Assembly: GCF_011397635.1 (NCBI RefSeq) | Contig: NC_064770.1 | Coordinates: 26,925,603-26,989,602 of the forward strand | Source of the DNA: Epinephelus fuscoguttatus | Lineage: Eukaryota; Chordata; Actinopteri; Perciformes; Serranidae | Direction: 5' to 3' | Length of the DNA stretch: 64,000 bases | In this document: piece after piece, positions 41,657 to 56,600 of the stretch | Layout of the letters: the number at the start of each line of letters is the position of its first letter | Numbering within the stretch: the stretch's first letter is position 1 | Translations under genes and position numbers: made by a program | The notes under the pieces: model-generated | What the model saw: the letters and a program-made list of their open reading frames with translations, nothing else | Told to the model about the DNA's origin: nothing | The model's database searches: none

Positions 41657-44600
41657 TCAGGGGAAATCTTCAGCAAGGTACTGCAGAGTGCTCTTTGCAA
41701 GACCAAGGTGGATCGCATCCAAGTAGTGCAGGAACCTGTAGCGTCAAAACAAAAATCAGTTTTCTGTGGACCCATTTCAACAGACTTGGCTGCACTTGCA
41801 TGAGTTACATGCATGCACCGTGTCCTGCATACGATTACAGTTCAGTTTACACTTTCACACATTTATTTGTAGCCTGTCAGTTATACGTGCTGGCTGTCTG
41901 TGAGGAGAAGCACTTCACCACATCCTGCCCACACTTTAAACTGAGGCCTGATGCTGCTGGCCAAGTGAAAAACTACAGGGGTGCAAACTCATCAGAGGTG
42001 AAAAAGGTGACAAAGAAAGGGGGGTAGCTAGTACAAATTAATGTGGTTTTTGCTCTTTGCAGCTATTGCAACGTCTGTGTGGTCAACTAAAACACAGGGC
42101 ATAGATATGTATGTATTTTAGCTAAATGTCTACACCACTGCCCAAAAGCCAAAAGCAATTGTGAAGGTCATGGTTAGGACATTATTAGTCTTGCTAATAT
42201 TATCTTAGCATAAAAAACAAACAAACAAAAAAACAGAACCATCAGGGGCTAACGCTAACAGGAAGGTGGCACTTTGGCTGAAGAGCTAATGCAAGTGGAA
42301 TTTGGAAGAACAAGTACACTAGCTAATGTTAGACTCTATGGAAATAAGATTAATCCACATCTGAACTGTGATGGCTAGCATTTACTCAATAAAAACAACC
42401 CAACCATATCAGGCTAAGTCCCTAGCTTGACATGTCATCATTTAAGCCAATTTAGGAAGTAGTATTTCACTCATATTTTTCATAAAACTGAACTGTCTGT
42501 GTAGTAATACTTTTGAAATTGGTGTTACATGACCAGAGAAAACAGAAGGGCTGTGGCATTCGCTACCAGAGCACACCGCACCGCAACAGACCGATAACTG
42601 CTCCCATTGCCATTTTTCAACAGGAAACACCATGGCAGCCAGCTGGGAACAAACGACCACGTAGTAAGTTGCTAAAAACATTTAAGGTGAAAAAAGAAAG
42701 GCAACGCACTAACAGAATCTCGGTTCATGTTTGATCATGGAATGATGCAAAATGTGTCATCTGGTGATTATGAGCTGGAAGATGAGCAGGTAGAGCTGGG
42801 CGCTGGTAAGATGGAAGTTTACTACAGTTTATTTACACACACTACTAGTTACATTTTTATGACACAAAGCTGTAGGAGTGTAGTGCCCCCAGAAAGTCAG
42901 AGATTCAAATCGCAGATCCCTCAGGTGACTGAGATTCTTTAGAGTTTTTTTATTTTGTCAGTAAACAGTGTACTTTTTTGGATGTTTTGGTCCCCAAATT
43001 TTGTTGCAGAGTAAGTGCTCCTCTCTTTTACATTGCTCTTCAGTACAGGCAGCTGCGGACACTGAGACAGCTGCCCAGAGGAGGGGAGGCCTTGCCAAGT
43101 GAGGTTTCAAGATAACATTATCTTCTGCCTTTTGTTTAGAAGTGGTAAAATTACAGCACACAGTAACTTAGGATGATAAAGTTTTTGGCTTTTGTTTCAT
43201 ATCTAGTGCCAGCAAAAATGTTAAACATTTCTGATCCACTGTTTGCACAGTTAGGTTGTTTACTATATTCCATGAATGTCGCTGTAACACTGAACGTCAA
43301 ACTGAACTCTGCTCAAACTCTCAAACTCTATATGAGGAAAAAAAAGGGAACTAATAGTTGAATATTTGTATTTAACAGCCAAATCTGATTTGAGCGATGT
43401 AATTCTGAGTCAGGTTGAAAATCAGCACTGACTCTGGTTTCTGCATGCTCACCTTCGTTTAACCTTGCCCTGCTCCTTCAGTTGCTCTGATCTGCAGATG
43501 GTGCGAAGAGCTGGCAAGTAGTCCAGAGCAGCTGCTGGTTTGTTGCCCAGAGTACCAAACACTCCTCTGAACGTCAGACTCTCCATCACCTCTCTCCTCT
43601 GCTGGGCCAGCCTGTAACACAGAAATACATTTTATCTATATTTGAACTGGTTTAACTGGTCAGGATTGGAATTTGTTCATTCTGTGATCAATGTCATGCC
43701 AAATGAACCGCAGAGCATGACGTTTACACTGTGCAAACGTTGATAACATTGTGTAAAGAAAGATGAGACTCACTGTGGTTGACAGGGACCCTCCTGAGTG
43801 ATGCTGTGACTTTGTCGATGAGCGGCCACAGGGAGGGTGAGTTCTGCCGCAGCCTCTTTTCCCAGCTCCCCCTCTAGTTTCTGGGCTTTGTCCCATGCCT
43901 CCGCTACAGAAACACAGCACTTGTGGAAGCTCAGAGCCTCCACAGCAGCTGAGATCTCAGAGACATGTTCTCCTCTCATCCAGCTCGCTCTCTCAGTCTC
44001 AAGACGTGATTCATCTGTCATCCCGTCTTTCATCACTGCACTGGCTATTGACATTCCTCTGTGGCCGTCACCCCCTTCTAGATGAACGGGCAAGGCTGAG
44101 TCCATGTACGACATGTTGTCTAAAAAGTCAGCTATTGATTCCAGACACTGGGAGACTGGGAGACTTTTTACCCGCTCCTCTGGAGTCAGTGGTTTTCTCT
44201 TCACCCTCTGTGAAACTGAACTCTCTTTGACCTCCTCCTTTGCCTGAGGAGCGCTCTGTGGCTTGCAGAGAGATAGAAAACTGTCCTCTGAGTCCGAGTC
44301 CAGTCCATCCTGGTCAGGTAGACCGTGCCGCCTCTTGTTCTTCCTCATTCTGTCTGACATTTTAACTGGACTGCCGTCATCTGAGCAATCTGCTGACTCT
44401 GACGTGTGCAGTACCCTGGCATGGGATGGCATCTCTTTCAGATTAACGGAAGGATAGTCTTGTGATGCAGAAACAGACTGCTCTGGTTTGTGGGTAGAGG
44501 TAGTCAACTGTGTGAGAGGTAGAGGTAAGAGTGTCTCCATGTTGGAATAGAGCAGGTCCACTCCTCGTCGCTTGCAGTTTGTTAGCAGCTCCCAGCGTAG

Positions 44601-47600
44601 TGTCTCCTCCGATGGACTCTGGCTCTGTTGACGACACAAACCCGGTCGATCAAGAATTTAAAAAACATTGTGATCTTATTAAAGAAGTCATCGGGAGGTC
44701 TTTGCACGGTTAAAGTATTTCAGGCCTCACTTGTTACATGTTCTTACTCTAAGCACTGTATGTATGGTAAATGAAGTGTTTACCCTGAGCAGCTCCCAAA
44801 TGTCCCTCTTAGGTTCAACATTCAGCAGGCCCAGCATGCTCTCAGTGCAGCCGGTGTCACAGGGAGGGAGAGTGGGTGGGTCCGTCACTGCACACGCAGC
44901 TGCCTCCTCATCAGTCTCTGTATAATGGTAAAAAGTGATTTATAACAACATTAAATTTATTTGAATATCAATTTCTTACCACAGCTACAAAATGCTTTAA
45001 CAAATGACATACCAGACAGAAATAAAAGGTAAATAAATACATTGTCCAAGAAAAATCATACAAGTCAAGTTTGGCTGTTCCAGTTTAAAAACAATAAGTT
45101 TGCTGCTGTGTGGATTGTGAATGGCAAATCATTCAAGAATTTATCTTATCGTGCACAGCAGCAGATTTCTTGTGATATTAAGAGATTACACATAAATTAC
45201 AGAATCTCGAGATGACACAAAATTCCATCTTGTCAGACGCCAACCAATCAGTCCATCCAGGATTTCAAAGGCTGTTTTTGGGACTGGTGCAACCTAAAAT
45301 GACTGACTTCATGGCATGTTTATGGGCATTTTTTTTGTGAAATAGCAAGGCTAAATGAAAATTGCAAAAAAGTTGTGATGCTGTCGCAGATTCATTAGAC
45401 TCACAAGTCAGTCTTTAGACGCTTTGCTTAACTAAAGACTGATGACTTTCTCCCTGATTTTGTGTTTAGATGGGCAGATACAATTTCAGAGTTTAAAAAA
45501 ACTCCCTACGTTGCAGAACCAATAGTAAATCTGCAGGGCGGTCCTTCGGTGGCTCGCTGAACTCTTGTGCTTGTAAACATAGTCCCACTAGAAACACGTG
45601 TAGCGGTACAGAATGGCTCAGCCGTGCTCGCAGAAAACGCCGTCAAAGTTAGTGGATGTTTGTCGCATTTGCGACGACACATTCTCAACAACTAAAAGAA
45701 ACAAACATAATCTTTTACAAGGCCATGACTCATCCGTCCGGCCGGACTATAACGTTAGAGGGAATCGCCTTGTTGTTTACAAATACTTCTATAAACACAA
45801 TGATTGAACAAACATTACTATTTCTGTGTGCACGTTTAGCTGGGCTAACCGTTAGCTGTTAGCCCTGTTAGCCGTTAGCAGTGTCTGTAATAGGTAATAA
45901 CTCATTAAACGGTCCGTGAAAAAAATATCTTTTCCAGCGGATATCTTAGTTACAACATGATTGAGCTAGCAAAGCAGTTTTGTGTTGCTATGTGTGGTAT
46001 TTATTCAGTTTTGGGAAATCACAATGTCTAGAAAGCATCAGTGGCTGCAGCTGACAGGGACAGCTAACACTAACAGCAAAGCTAATATCAGGACGTCATC
46101 TGTTAAAAGCCTCCCGTTGTCGGATACGACATGAAACTACTCCAGTTAGCTCAATCATGTTGTAACTAAGACATCCGCTGGAAAAAATATTTTCTTTACG
46201 GATGAGCACACGTTTGATAAAACAGAGTTAAATCTCCCGGCATCCATTTTCAAGCTCTCTGTGTGTTTGTTTACTTGCGGACGAGAAAAGGGGGAGCGCA
46301 CATTTCCGAGAAGGCGTGTCCTTTTCAAAAATGCAAGAGGCATTGCTTTGTTGCCGGCCATTTTCGCCGGTGTGTTAAACACACTTCAGAAAGGAGTGTC
46401 CCTAGACTATCAGAAGGTGGAGATCTCTGATCTGTGGCGAGACTACAGACTCAAAGCTCATTATTCATGCACTTAGAGCTTTTCTCCATTGAAAAAGATG
46501 TTTTGGCTTTTTCTCGTGACTGGCCTGTGATATACGGTGATACAGAAATGGTTCATCCAATCACTTGCCGAGTATTTTTTTGAAAGTGCCTGCCCTTTTC
46601 AGATGGTTCTCTGTAACAAACTGTGTCACATTATGATTTAGGTGCCATGCAGCAAACACAAGGTCACCTTTTGTTACATGTCCAGACATAGAAACTGCGA
46701 GAAGAGCTTTTTTCTACTGACCTAAGTGTGTGCCCTTCTACATATGGGGTTAGCAGGTCAGAAGTAACTTGGGGCTTATCCATTTAATGCTTTGTGAGTG
46801 ATTAATAAAATTTTGAACTGTATTCTGGAAGGAACGCAAAGCATAGGAAGGGATGAGTGCAGAATAGTAAATTACAGTAATCCAGATGAGATTAAATAAA
46901 AGGCATAAATAATTCTGATCCATGTCGACAGTAGATAGGAAAAGACTGATTTTGAAAGTGCTCACTGACATCTACAAAACATTGAAAATATAAATAAAGC
47001 AAAATCAATTAATAGCAATATTACTATTCCAACATTTTCGCATGCTTCCTCCAGCTCATATCCTTACCAGCTTTGCCAGTGTGCGTCAGTGGCCTGGTCA
47101 CGTGGTGGCCGCCCGCGCTGCGAGTCCAGAACTGCAGCTGCAGTATACTCTGTCTGATGTCACATCTATTGAGTCTGAGCAGAGAGCTGATGTCCGACAG
47201 GTCTGTCCTCACATCCTCAGTCAGACACAACCCCCTCAGGAAGCTGCTCACATCCATCTGCACCAGGAAGAGAAGGACAACTGAAAAACTGACTGATGCA
47301 CAAATAATTACTTTGATGACTGATTCTTCCCACTACACTGGCATCAAAAGCTCAAGCCACATTAAACAACCAGTACAGTCAGTAAGATCTAATATTGAAG
47401 CATTCGTATTGAGAAATCGTCCACTCACCACTGAAGGTGTTCTGAAATGGATCTCTTCAAAGTTGCCATCAAACATGCCGCTGAAAGCAGGATCTATAAA
47501 ACATGCAGGATTTGATTTAGACTCAAAATTAGAGCATAAATAAATCTGATCAACACACACGAAAGTGTATGACATTTGACCTTCCTCCTTTTACTCACCG

Positions 47601-50600
47601 CTGGTAGTGAGGATGACTGGCCTCTTCGTAGTGGTCATAAATGTCTTGATGGCAGCTAGAAACCCTGAGTCATCATCAAAAATAACATCCACTTCTTCAA
47701 ACAGGATCAGTGAGGTGGCTGTCTTCTTGCTCTGCTCCTCACTATTCTTCTCTTTAAGGGTGGTGGCTGTTGGAGATTTGATTGCAGGGTCCTTCTGCTT
47801 ACTGGCACCTTCATTTGCTTTTGTGGCTTTCTTGGAAGCAGCTATATGAAGAGATGAGGGAGAGAGAAAAGAAACTATATTAAAATACTTATTGTTAAAG
47901 TCTTGATAAAACGTTTTCATGAAGGTGGCCTAGTCACATAAGTTAACATTTACCTGGTTGTTCGTTCTTCTTAGTGTTGGGCGTCTCCTTGGTGGTGGGT
48001 CGACCCATTTTGAAGAAGTTAGCCAAAGAGGTGGGAGCCAGGCCTCCTCTTTTTGTACCTCTTGGGGACTGGGGATTTTTCCTGGGAGAGGACACCACCC
48101 TACGAGGAGAGTTAACCTTTCCTGGGAGATGAAGAAAACAATTAACAATCAGTTTGTGTTCGTCTTGTAATTAGAGATACACCAACTGATCGGCCAGTGA
48201 CGAGAGTTGGATGATTTTCAGCTAAGCCCCAGAGAAAACTGCAATATTCACGCTGTATATAATGCCAAACACATACAAAATATGCATAAAACAGTTCCTA
48301 TCACAAGCCAACCACTCATTAGAAACAGCGTTATCAAAGTTAGCTCTGTACATACTGGGAGAGGATCCAGGCCTGAGAGCACCAGCGCTGCTGCTTGTGC
48401 CGTAACTGTTGAAGTAGGTGGGTTTGTGGGCGTTGACCCCCTGACTGTCCACCTGGTGTGACTGAGTGGCTTCCTTCAGCTGGGACAGAATGAGACGGCC
48501 GCTCCGCTGAGATGAAGCGTTCACCTCAAATACCTTAGAAAAGCACACAGTCGTTAGGAAACAAGGACGCTGATTCTCACACACACACAGTTATGTACCT
48601 TAAAGATTTTGTACCTTGAAGCCGAGCTCCTGGGCGCAAGCATAGACTGCAGCAGTCTTTCCCACTCCAGTGGGTCCTGTGATAAGCAGTGTGTTACATA
48701 ACATGTCCTCGTCATCCTGGGTGTCCTCTTCTCCGCAGTCCCAGTCTGAGTCTGCACACAAAGAGCCATCATGTGGTCACACAAACACACATCAAACCAA
48801 CAAAAGTAGTTGAAAAGAAAATTGTAAAATGTCTTTTTGTCCCACCATTGCTGCCTTCCTCTTGTGTCTTGTCTTTCTGCTTCTTTCTCTCTTCTCGGTC
48901 TGCGCGTAGTTTCCATTCCTTCAGCCAGCTGTACAAAAAGAAACATTAAACATTCACCCCAATGATCCTGACACGTCAACATATTGTGCACATCTGATAA
49001 GAAAACACAGTGAGGTGCAGTGGAATTAAAGCAGTTTTAGTGCCTCACCTGTGCAGCCTCCTCACTGCGGCAGTGTTACCTAGGATGTCACTGGAGTGCT
49101 GAGGCTGATATTTGTCTGTCCATAGCACGTCCTCCTTCACCACATCTGTAGAACAAACAATAAATTGAGTATCTCTGGGTAAGAATAGAGAGAGAAAGAG
49201 ATTGAGACTATGTCACCCCAGCAGCCTTGCTTGGACAATAAGCTGAAATGGTCACAGATATGGATACCCACTACTGTAGTGATCGGCATATTTCCTTGTG
49301 TTGCAAGACTGAACGCTTCAGGAGATCCTTCGTCCTAGTGCTGCACGATTTGATAAAAATGTGAGATTGCGATTAAGGTGGACAATATTGAGATTACAAT
49401 ACAATTACAATAAAATGTAATAAATGAATGGTATCATGAGTCTTTTTTGCTTGATTCAATGTTTCCCCTACATTATATTAGGGGGGCACTGACCTGACAT
49501 AGTTATTATTATGGACAGACAGTGTGTCAATGACCATTAACAGACTGAGTACAGTCAAACACGCTGCTCACACAGCAGCGCAGCACATCTGCAGATGAAA
49601 ATTAGCCTGTATGGCTAAATTTGGCACATTTACGTGACTTAAGTGATTATGTTAATTAATGTGCACTGTCCCTTCTTAAATAAAATAAACATAAACACAA
49701 ACACAAACTGTACACGCAGCGGAGCGAGCCTGTGTTGCGTTCAGGCGTTGTCACGTAAATGACAAATTCCAGCACGCCATACCACAACACAGCAGCATGT
49801 CATGTGGGCCGAAACAGAGCAAAATTGCTCAATTTTTCATTTGTTATGAGTCCATGATTTCCCTGTGACACTTACAAATGTTTGCATAACTGTGCTTGGA
49901 TGTTGTTTTATGAGGCTCTGGCAGCTTTCAGTTGTCTCATTGTCTTTAACGTTACACGGCTCGGCTTTCTCTCGCATGCACTCTTCCTACTTTTCCCTGT
50001 GCTGTGCTGTCTCAAGTGTTGATATAGATTGGTCGTGTTGCCGTGGGACATGGCGACTTTAACTTTTAAACTTTTACACAGCACATCTTTAAGGTACGGC
50101 GACGTTGGACAGAAAGACGTGCTGTGTAAGTGTAAAAGTTAAAGTCGCCACGTCCCGTCTTGAGTGTTGATATAGATTGGTCGTGTTGCCGCGGGACGTG
50201 GCGACTTTAACTTTTACACTTACACAGCACGTCTTTCTGTTCAATGTCGCCGTACCTGAATCCAAAGTATCGCCATGTAACAGACGTTTTTTCGCCACCA
50301 ACTCAGCCTGTTCATAGTCGTGCTCATGCTCTTACTCAGCGTCTGTGTTGGTCACTGCTGCACGCACCAGGATAGCTTGTGGGCGTGATGTCAACAAACT
50401 CCACACACTACAGGAGAGGCAGTCACGTTCACAGGCACACACGTTAACATTTATTTAGCCTACATTAAATCGCAAATCACAGCCTTTTATGTGGTTATGT
50501 AATCGCACAGCCTGACATCACGATTGCGATTGCAATTAGATTAATCGTGCAGCACTACTTCGTCCCCACAGCCATCAGACTGTATAACACCCCAGTCAGT

Positions 50601-53600
50601 GTCAGTGGCTCATGATCTCCCTCCACACCCTACTACTTAGCCCCACTGGACTCAAGCCAATTCATTAATAAACAGTAACTCAGAGACTTACATCAGCCCA
50701 TGATGTTTACAGACACCAACTGGATCTATTCAGCAAACAAGTTAACAATCACCACATGAATACCTTTAACAAGCTTGTATTGAAGTTGTCATGCCAGTTG
50801 GAAGGTGTGATTTCTTCTTGGAGGTGGTTTTTAAGATAATTATACATTGTTGTGGTGGAGGCATTGACGGCAGCTGTATTTATAGTACTTTCAAAAGCAA
50901 TTTAATAAAAGTCTGCCTTCGCTTCACTGTCAGAGCCAGTCAACTGCTACAAAAGGAAATACTGGAGTTTAAAAAATACTAGAGTAAACACAGATTTTTA
51001 GCTGCAACCCTCAGTGAGCGTAGCTTAAGTTGGACTTATGGTGTGTCAGTCTGTTCCTCTTTGATTGCAAACTTGCACTGACATTACTTACGATTTGTTA
51101 GACACAACTAGGAGCTTCCTGTCGTGCAGTTATGTCATTTAAGTCACTTCCCAGTGGCTGATTGCCCAATTTTTTTGTTCAGCACATTTTCTGATGTCAT
51201 GAGGCCAGTTTTCTAATTAGATCAAGTGTCGTCTGTTGATTCCAAAGTTCAAAGAGAGAGTAAAATAAAAATTGGGTAATTCAGAGTGTAACACATGACA
51301 CCTCACCTTTATTTCCAGTGTTCTCTCCCAAAAGCTGCTCATCAGTCACAATCATACAGTCGTCTTCAGATGGGATGGGACTAGTCTTGACTGAAGGCTT
51401 GGCTTTGTCGTCCACCTCCTCCTCTGGCTTTGATCTCCGAGATCGCCTCGTACGGCCTCCCCTTTTTGTTGGCTCAGGCTCAGAAACTTTCTCTTCTACA
51501 CAGGCTCGTTGCTTCTTCGCCACCTTCACTGTTGTTTCCCCCTCATCATCTGTCCTCTTCCTCTTCCCTCCTACTTGTTCAGCAGGCAGCGTGGAGCTTG
51601 TGGCTCTGGTTACAGCCTCTGGTTCTAGAGGGTAACATAAAGTGGATGTGGAGAACAGTTAAATTTAATCTGTCTCTATTTTGGCAGGTTTGTAAACGTT
51701 AATTGATTAAAATGCTGCCTAAATAATGTGCTTTGAGGGCACATTGCTTAACTTAAAAACGTTCTTCTTGTAGATGCTGATAAATAAATACAGGATAAAT
51801 AACAGCCTAAAATAAACATTTAATGCCATCTGATGCTCTCAGTGTGCGAGTCCAATAAGTGCCTGTCAGACTGACCTGAGGCTGTGCACTGCTGCTGGTG
51901 GTCGGCGCGTCTCTTCAGGAAGCGAGTGAGGAACGTCTGAACAGGGAAGGGAGGGTTACAGGTGCTGACCTCCTCCGTTAGAAGCTGACGAACACTTTCA
52001 GAGATCTCAGGCCTCCAGCCAGAACCCTTCAGAAGGAAAAAATACTCGTTTTAAATATTGTGTTTGCTGTTTAACCCCACTGTAGTTTACCCTCATAACA
52101 TCTCATCTGTCTCAACCATTTATAAAAAGTTTAATAAGTGCACTATAAACCATGAAATGAACAAAAATACAAACAAACTGGACAGAAATAAGACTTTAAC
52201 TATGTGTTTTTAATGTCTCGCTTAATAAGCCTTTTTAAATATAACATTCAGGCAGCCAGATAGTAGCTATAAGTTAGGCAAATGTCTTCTGAGGTATCGA
52301 TCCTGTTGAACATGTAACTGCATCACTACCTTCATCATTACAGTCATTTCAACATACCCGTTCACAGAAGGCTCTATGAGCTGGTTGCGTCTTCACACAA
52401 AGGGAGCCGCTAACAGATGGAGTCAGGATGGATGTTTGACTCCAAAGCTCTTTCATATGAGACAGTAATGAAGACTCAGGCCACAACAGACCCCAAAGAG
52501 GACAATCTGTCAAACAACAAAAACAAATTTAGTCGGGCTCCCGTCCCTCTTGATTCACCAGTCCTTCATAATAATGAAACTAATGCACAAAAAAAAAAGA
52601 CAACTTAATTATTTAACTAACTTAATTATTTAACTAATTAACAATGGTGATGGATGAAGTACTGAGATCACGTCTGTAGGTAAATGTAGCCATACCACAC
52701 TCCAGAAATGCTGTTACAAGTTGTACAATAACTTAAAGTACCAAACGTAAGAGCACTCCTTATGCAAAATGGCTTACTTTGGAACAATATATATTACTGA
52801 ATTATAATTATCACTGCTTTAATGCAGGGCTCAACAGTAACACTTACAGGATTGCAACCATTTTGAGATATTGGCAACCTACGATATTGGCCTTTAGTTG
52901 CCACCAGTGGCAGCCACATTTTAACATAAAAAAAAACAGGAGCTGCAAACAGCAAATGTTTTTAATATTTGTTGAATTAGTGTGCGTAAACTCGCGTGCA
53001 AACAGACATTTGCTTTTTAGACTATGGCGAAGCAACTTGATTAACTGTGGGGTGAGGAGTTTGACTAACCCGTCACATTCACAATCAAATGTGCAAAAAT
53101 TGATTCAGCTGACTCAGAACCAGATGAACCTCAACGAAAAACAGAAAATTTAATTTGTAAAGTCTTGGGTTGGAACTTTGGCTGATGGATCCCAAAATCT
53201 ACCAGCCACTCAACAGATTACCCTTTTTTGGCTAGTGAGTGAAGCACTTCAGAGGCAAAGTATCCCAGCGTCTCTGGGCTGAACAAAAATTCATACTGCA
53301 AAGCATGCACAACATACATCTCGACAAGTGACACATCAGGTTCACTAATTCAAGGTGGGATACACAAGCACTGGAGCTTAAAGCATAATGAGAGGGCAGC
53401 TTAATGATAATGAGGTCGAGGCTGCAAGAGCTGGCACACCAATTAACAAGCCGATGAACAGCAGCATTTGCAAGATTAATGCTGCCAAGCGGGATTTTGC
53501 ACACCAGAGATTAAGGGTGGAAACATTAACTGAAACCACTTGAGATTCAAATTCTGTAAGGTATCAGTTACGTTATTATAACATCGACATTTAACTGCTT

Positions 53601-56600
53601 AGTTTCTTAATTACTCAAAATGTAAGGTAACCAAAAATGGGAACCAAAAGCTGATGCCTGATTGCCACTCATGGACAGTACTTGAATAAATGTACTTAGT
53701 TACTTTAGACAACGTGTATTTCTATGAATGAAGAGCTCACCATTTGGTGCTTGGTTTATGTGAATAACAGGTTGAAAGGAGGAACAGGAGAGAGAGTAGG
53801 CCTCCTTGGTGGCAGCAGTCTTGGCTATCTGTTTCCTGAAGGACTCAGGCAGGCCGCTCTTCAAGAACTCTCTGCGCGCCCTGAACTGCTCATCATCCTG
53901 GGAGTTCTCAGAGCCCTCTCTGCTGCTGTCATCAAAGATGGAAATCACTGCAGACACCTTCCGAGCAGTCTTCTCTTGGCCCAGTGTGGTCGCTTTGGAG
54001 CCTGTGAGTAAGAAAGCAGCACTATTAGATGAGACTACAACAAAATGCCAAACAGTAAATGAAGACTTGGAGTGGGAAAGGTTACCTGGGACAGCCTTGG
54101 CCTCTTTGCCACCAGATGGGGCTTTACCCAGAACTTCATTCAGACTGCGTAAAGGTTTCTGGGTTTTAGTCTTTCCTGCTGTCTGGGGAGTGGTACTCTG
54201 GGCATCCTCCAGGCAGATGACAGAATCCTGAAAAAACAAACCAAATAACAAGGAAAAGAATGAGTGAACACAGAGATTACAGGTACAATCAATCATGTGT
54301 CATATCATAGGTACAATCATCTCTTTTGTCCAGTCATCCAGAGGGCCAGACGAGATCGGCCCGTAGGTCGTACGTTTGGCATCCGTTTTTAGGCCTTTAC
54401 AGCACTTTATAAACACTGATCTGCAAATAGTTTTATCAAAATCCTGCTACCAACCCCAAATTAGAGTGAAATATTTATTCTATATAGTGCCGTGTTGAGC
54501 AGCTATGCACCTTAGAATGGACTAAGTACACTTGCTTCTCAGTGGTTTTGGTAAAATATAGTTATTTCACAAGACCAAGGAAAAAATCAGTGCAAAACAA
54601 ACTGCACCAAGGTACATGTCTACAACAAGGTTGCAACGTCAATGTGAACAGGCTCCGTATGTGCAAGCAAACAGTCCAAAGATAGTAAAAGATCTGATAA
54701 AACTTAACTTTTTTTTTTAAATAAAAGTTACCAACTGTAGCTTTAACTGTACCTCATCTTCACAGTAGCTCTTCCTGGAGGAGGCCTCAGTTCGTGATGA
54801 ACGCCTTAAGGTGCCCTTCTCCTTGACAGCAGTTTTTTTACTCTGCTGAATGACCTTGGCCTTCTCCACCAACTTCTTCGCCTGCCTCTGTGTTTTAGAG
54901 TCAGCTGATGTCTGAAAAATATAAAGAGAGTATTTCATCATCATCAGCCCATAATTACGATAATATTAAATCACTGCTCCTTGTCAAGTCAGGACAACAA
55001 TTCATGACATTCAGACTTTTTCCAATATGTAACAATCATACTTACTTTAGGAGTCAAAGAAGTGTTTATGCCACTTTCAGCCTTGGTCGCGTTTCTATGG
55101 ACTCTAGTAAATTTAATCCTTAAGAAAAAGAAAACACAGAATTAGAACACAAAATGAAAACACAAAAATGTTTTAGCAGGGTATATGCAGGAATCCTGAG
55201 GTTAATTTCAATACCTTTTTAAGACTTTTTTTAAGACCTTCCAAAAAAACCTTAAGACCTCATCGCCACTTCAAGCTGTCGTTAGCAGCAACGCATCTTT
55301 AACTTACTAAACAGTTGTAGTTTGCAATTAAATCTATGGAGCACAAACATACAACAGAACTCAGATAAAATGAGATGGCGCCTTGAATGCAACAGTAATC
55401 ATGTCATCCATATACAGTTGTTTTTTTCCCCTTTAGCCATATGTAAACTCAAAGAACGAGAAGCAATGTCTGTTAGGCATATAAGATTTCATGTTCCAGT
55501 TCCAGTTTGTGTTTTTAATTGATTGATTGTTTTTGGTTGGTTATTAAAAAAAGAAAACATCTCCGACAAGGAAATAGAAAGCCCGACGTGCAATGAATGA
55601 AGACCTATTATCCTGCTTGAACACAGACGACTAAATTCTTTCAACAATGTGACTCAAAATAATGATAAAATAGATTTTATTGATGTAAAATAATATGCTG
55701 ATGGTGACATTTTCCACCGGTCCGCTGCGCTCTGAATCTGGTGTCAGTGACACATGCTGCTCTGAGTCATGCATCTGTCTGCTTGCGCTGCAGTGCTCGC
55801 CAAGGGTTTTAAATGTTAGTGTTAAATCAAAAGTTAAACACTACTTATTAGCAACCAGAAGTGTTTTTTCGTTTGTGAATATTTTTTATCTTAATTCTAG
55901 GGTTGCAAGAAACTACCCTTTCGCCATAATTTGTAAGTTATTAACATTTTTGGACTTTTTTTCCCCCACTCAGCCCCCACCCCGAGTGGCAGTCCGAGTG
56001 TGTCTACCTACACATCCTTGTTTGTAATAGTCGCAAGGAGGAAAATAAATTATACATTCATGGATACTTTTTGTCAAAGCTTGAATGCCAAGAAAATTTA
56101 ATACTTCATAAAATCGTACTTAAGACTTTTTAATACTTTTTAAGGGCCTTAATTTTCCAACATTTGATTTATCAACTTTTAATACTTTTTAAGACCCCGC
56201 GGACACCCTGTTTAGAGAGGTGCTGATTCAACCGTGTGATACATTTATCACAGACTCATTGCAGGACTGTTAGAAAACAGTGAAGGCTCATTTATGCTCA
56301 ACATTAGATATGTATACGGAAAAGGACGAAGCCTTCTGTTCGTACTCTGCTTTCATTTCGTTCATATTTGTGCATGTTTTCTCAAAGCAATATGTAAAAA
56401 TGCACCAGAAATGCTTTTCACAGAATGTGTGATAGCATTAAATCATAGCTGTATGCATGTGTCACCTGATTGGACTTTCTTTTGAGTCAGGTGGGCACAC
56501 CATCTCTGCTACGAAGACGCCACGTTTGGACTTGCGTGTCTTTGGGGTGGACATCTTTGTAGGGCTGTTATCGGCGTTATCGGCGGCAGCAGCAGCAGCA

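Noticed and set aside
41415-42027. Three plus-strand frames of 103-110 codons
   Set aside because: They overlap the last ATAD5 exon on the opposite strand and its 3' flank, with no conserved motif or splice support.
47073-47543. 156-codon plus-strand frame
   Set aside because: Antisense of ATAD5 exons 16 and 17, which splice in frame on the minus strand.
53724-54231. Plus-strand frames of 95 and 141 codons
   Set aside because: Antisense of ATAD5 exons 5 and 6; the minus-strand reading matches ATAD5 and splices in frame.
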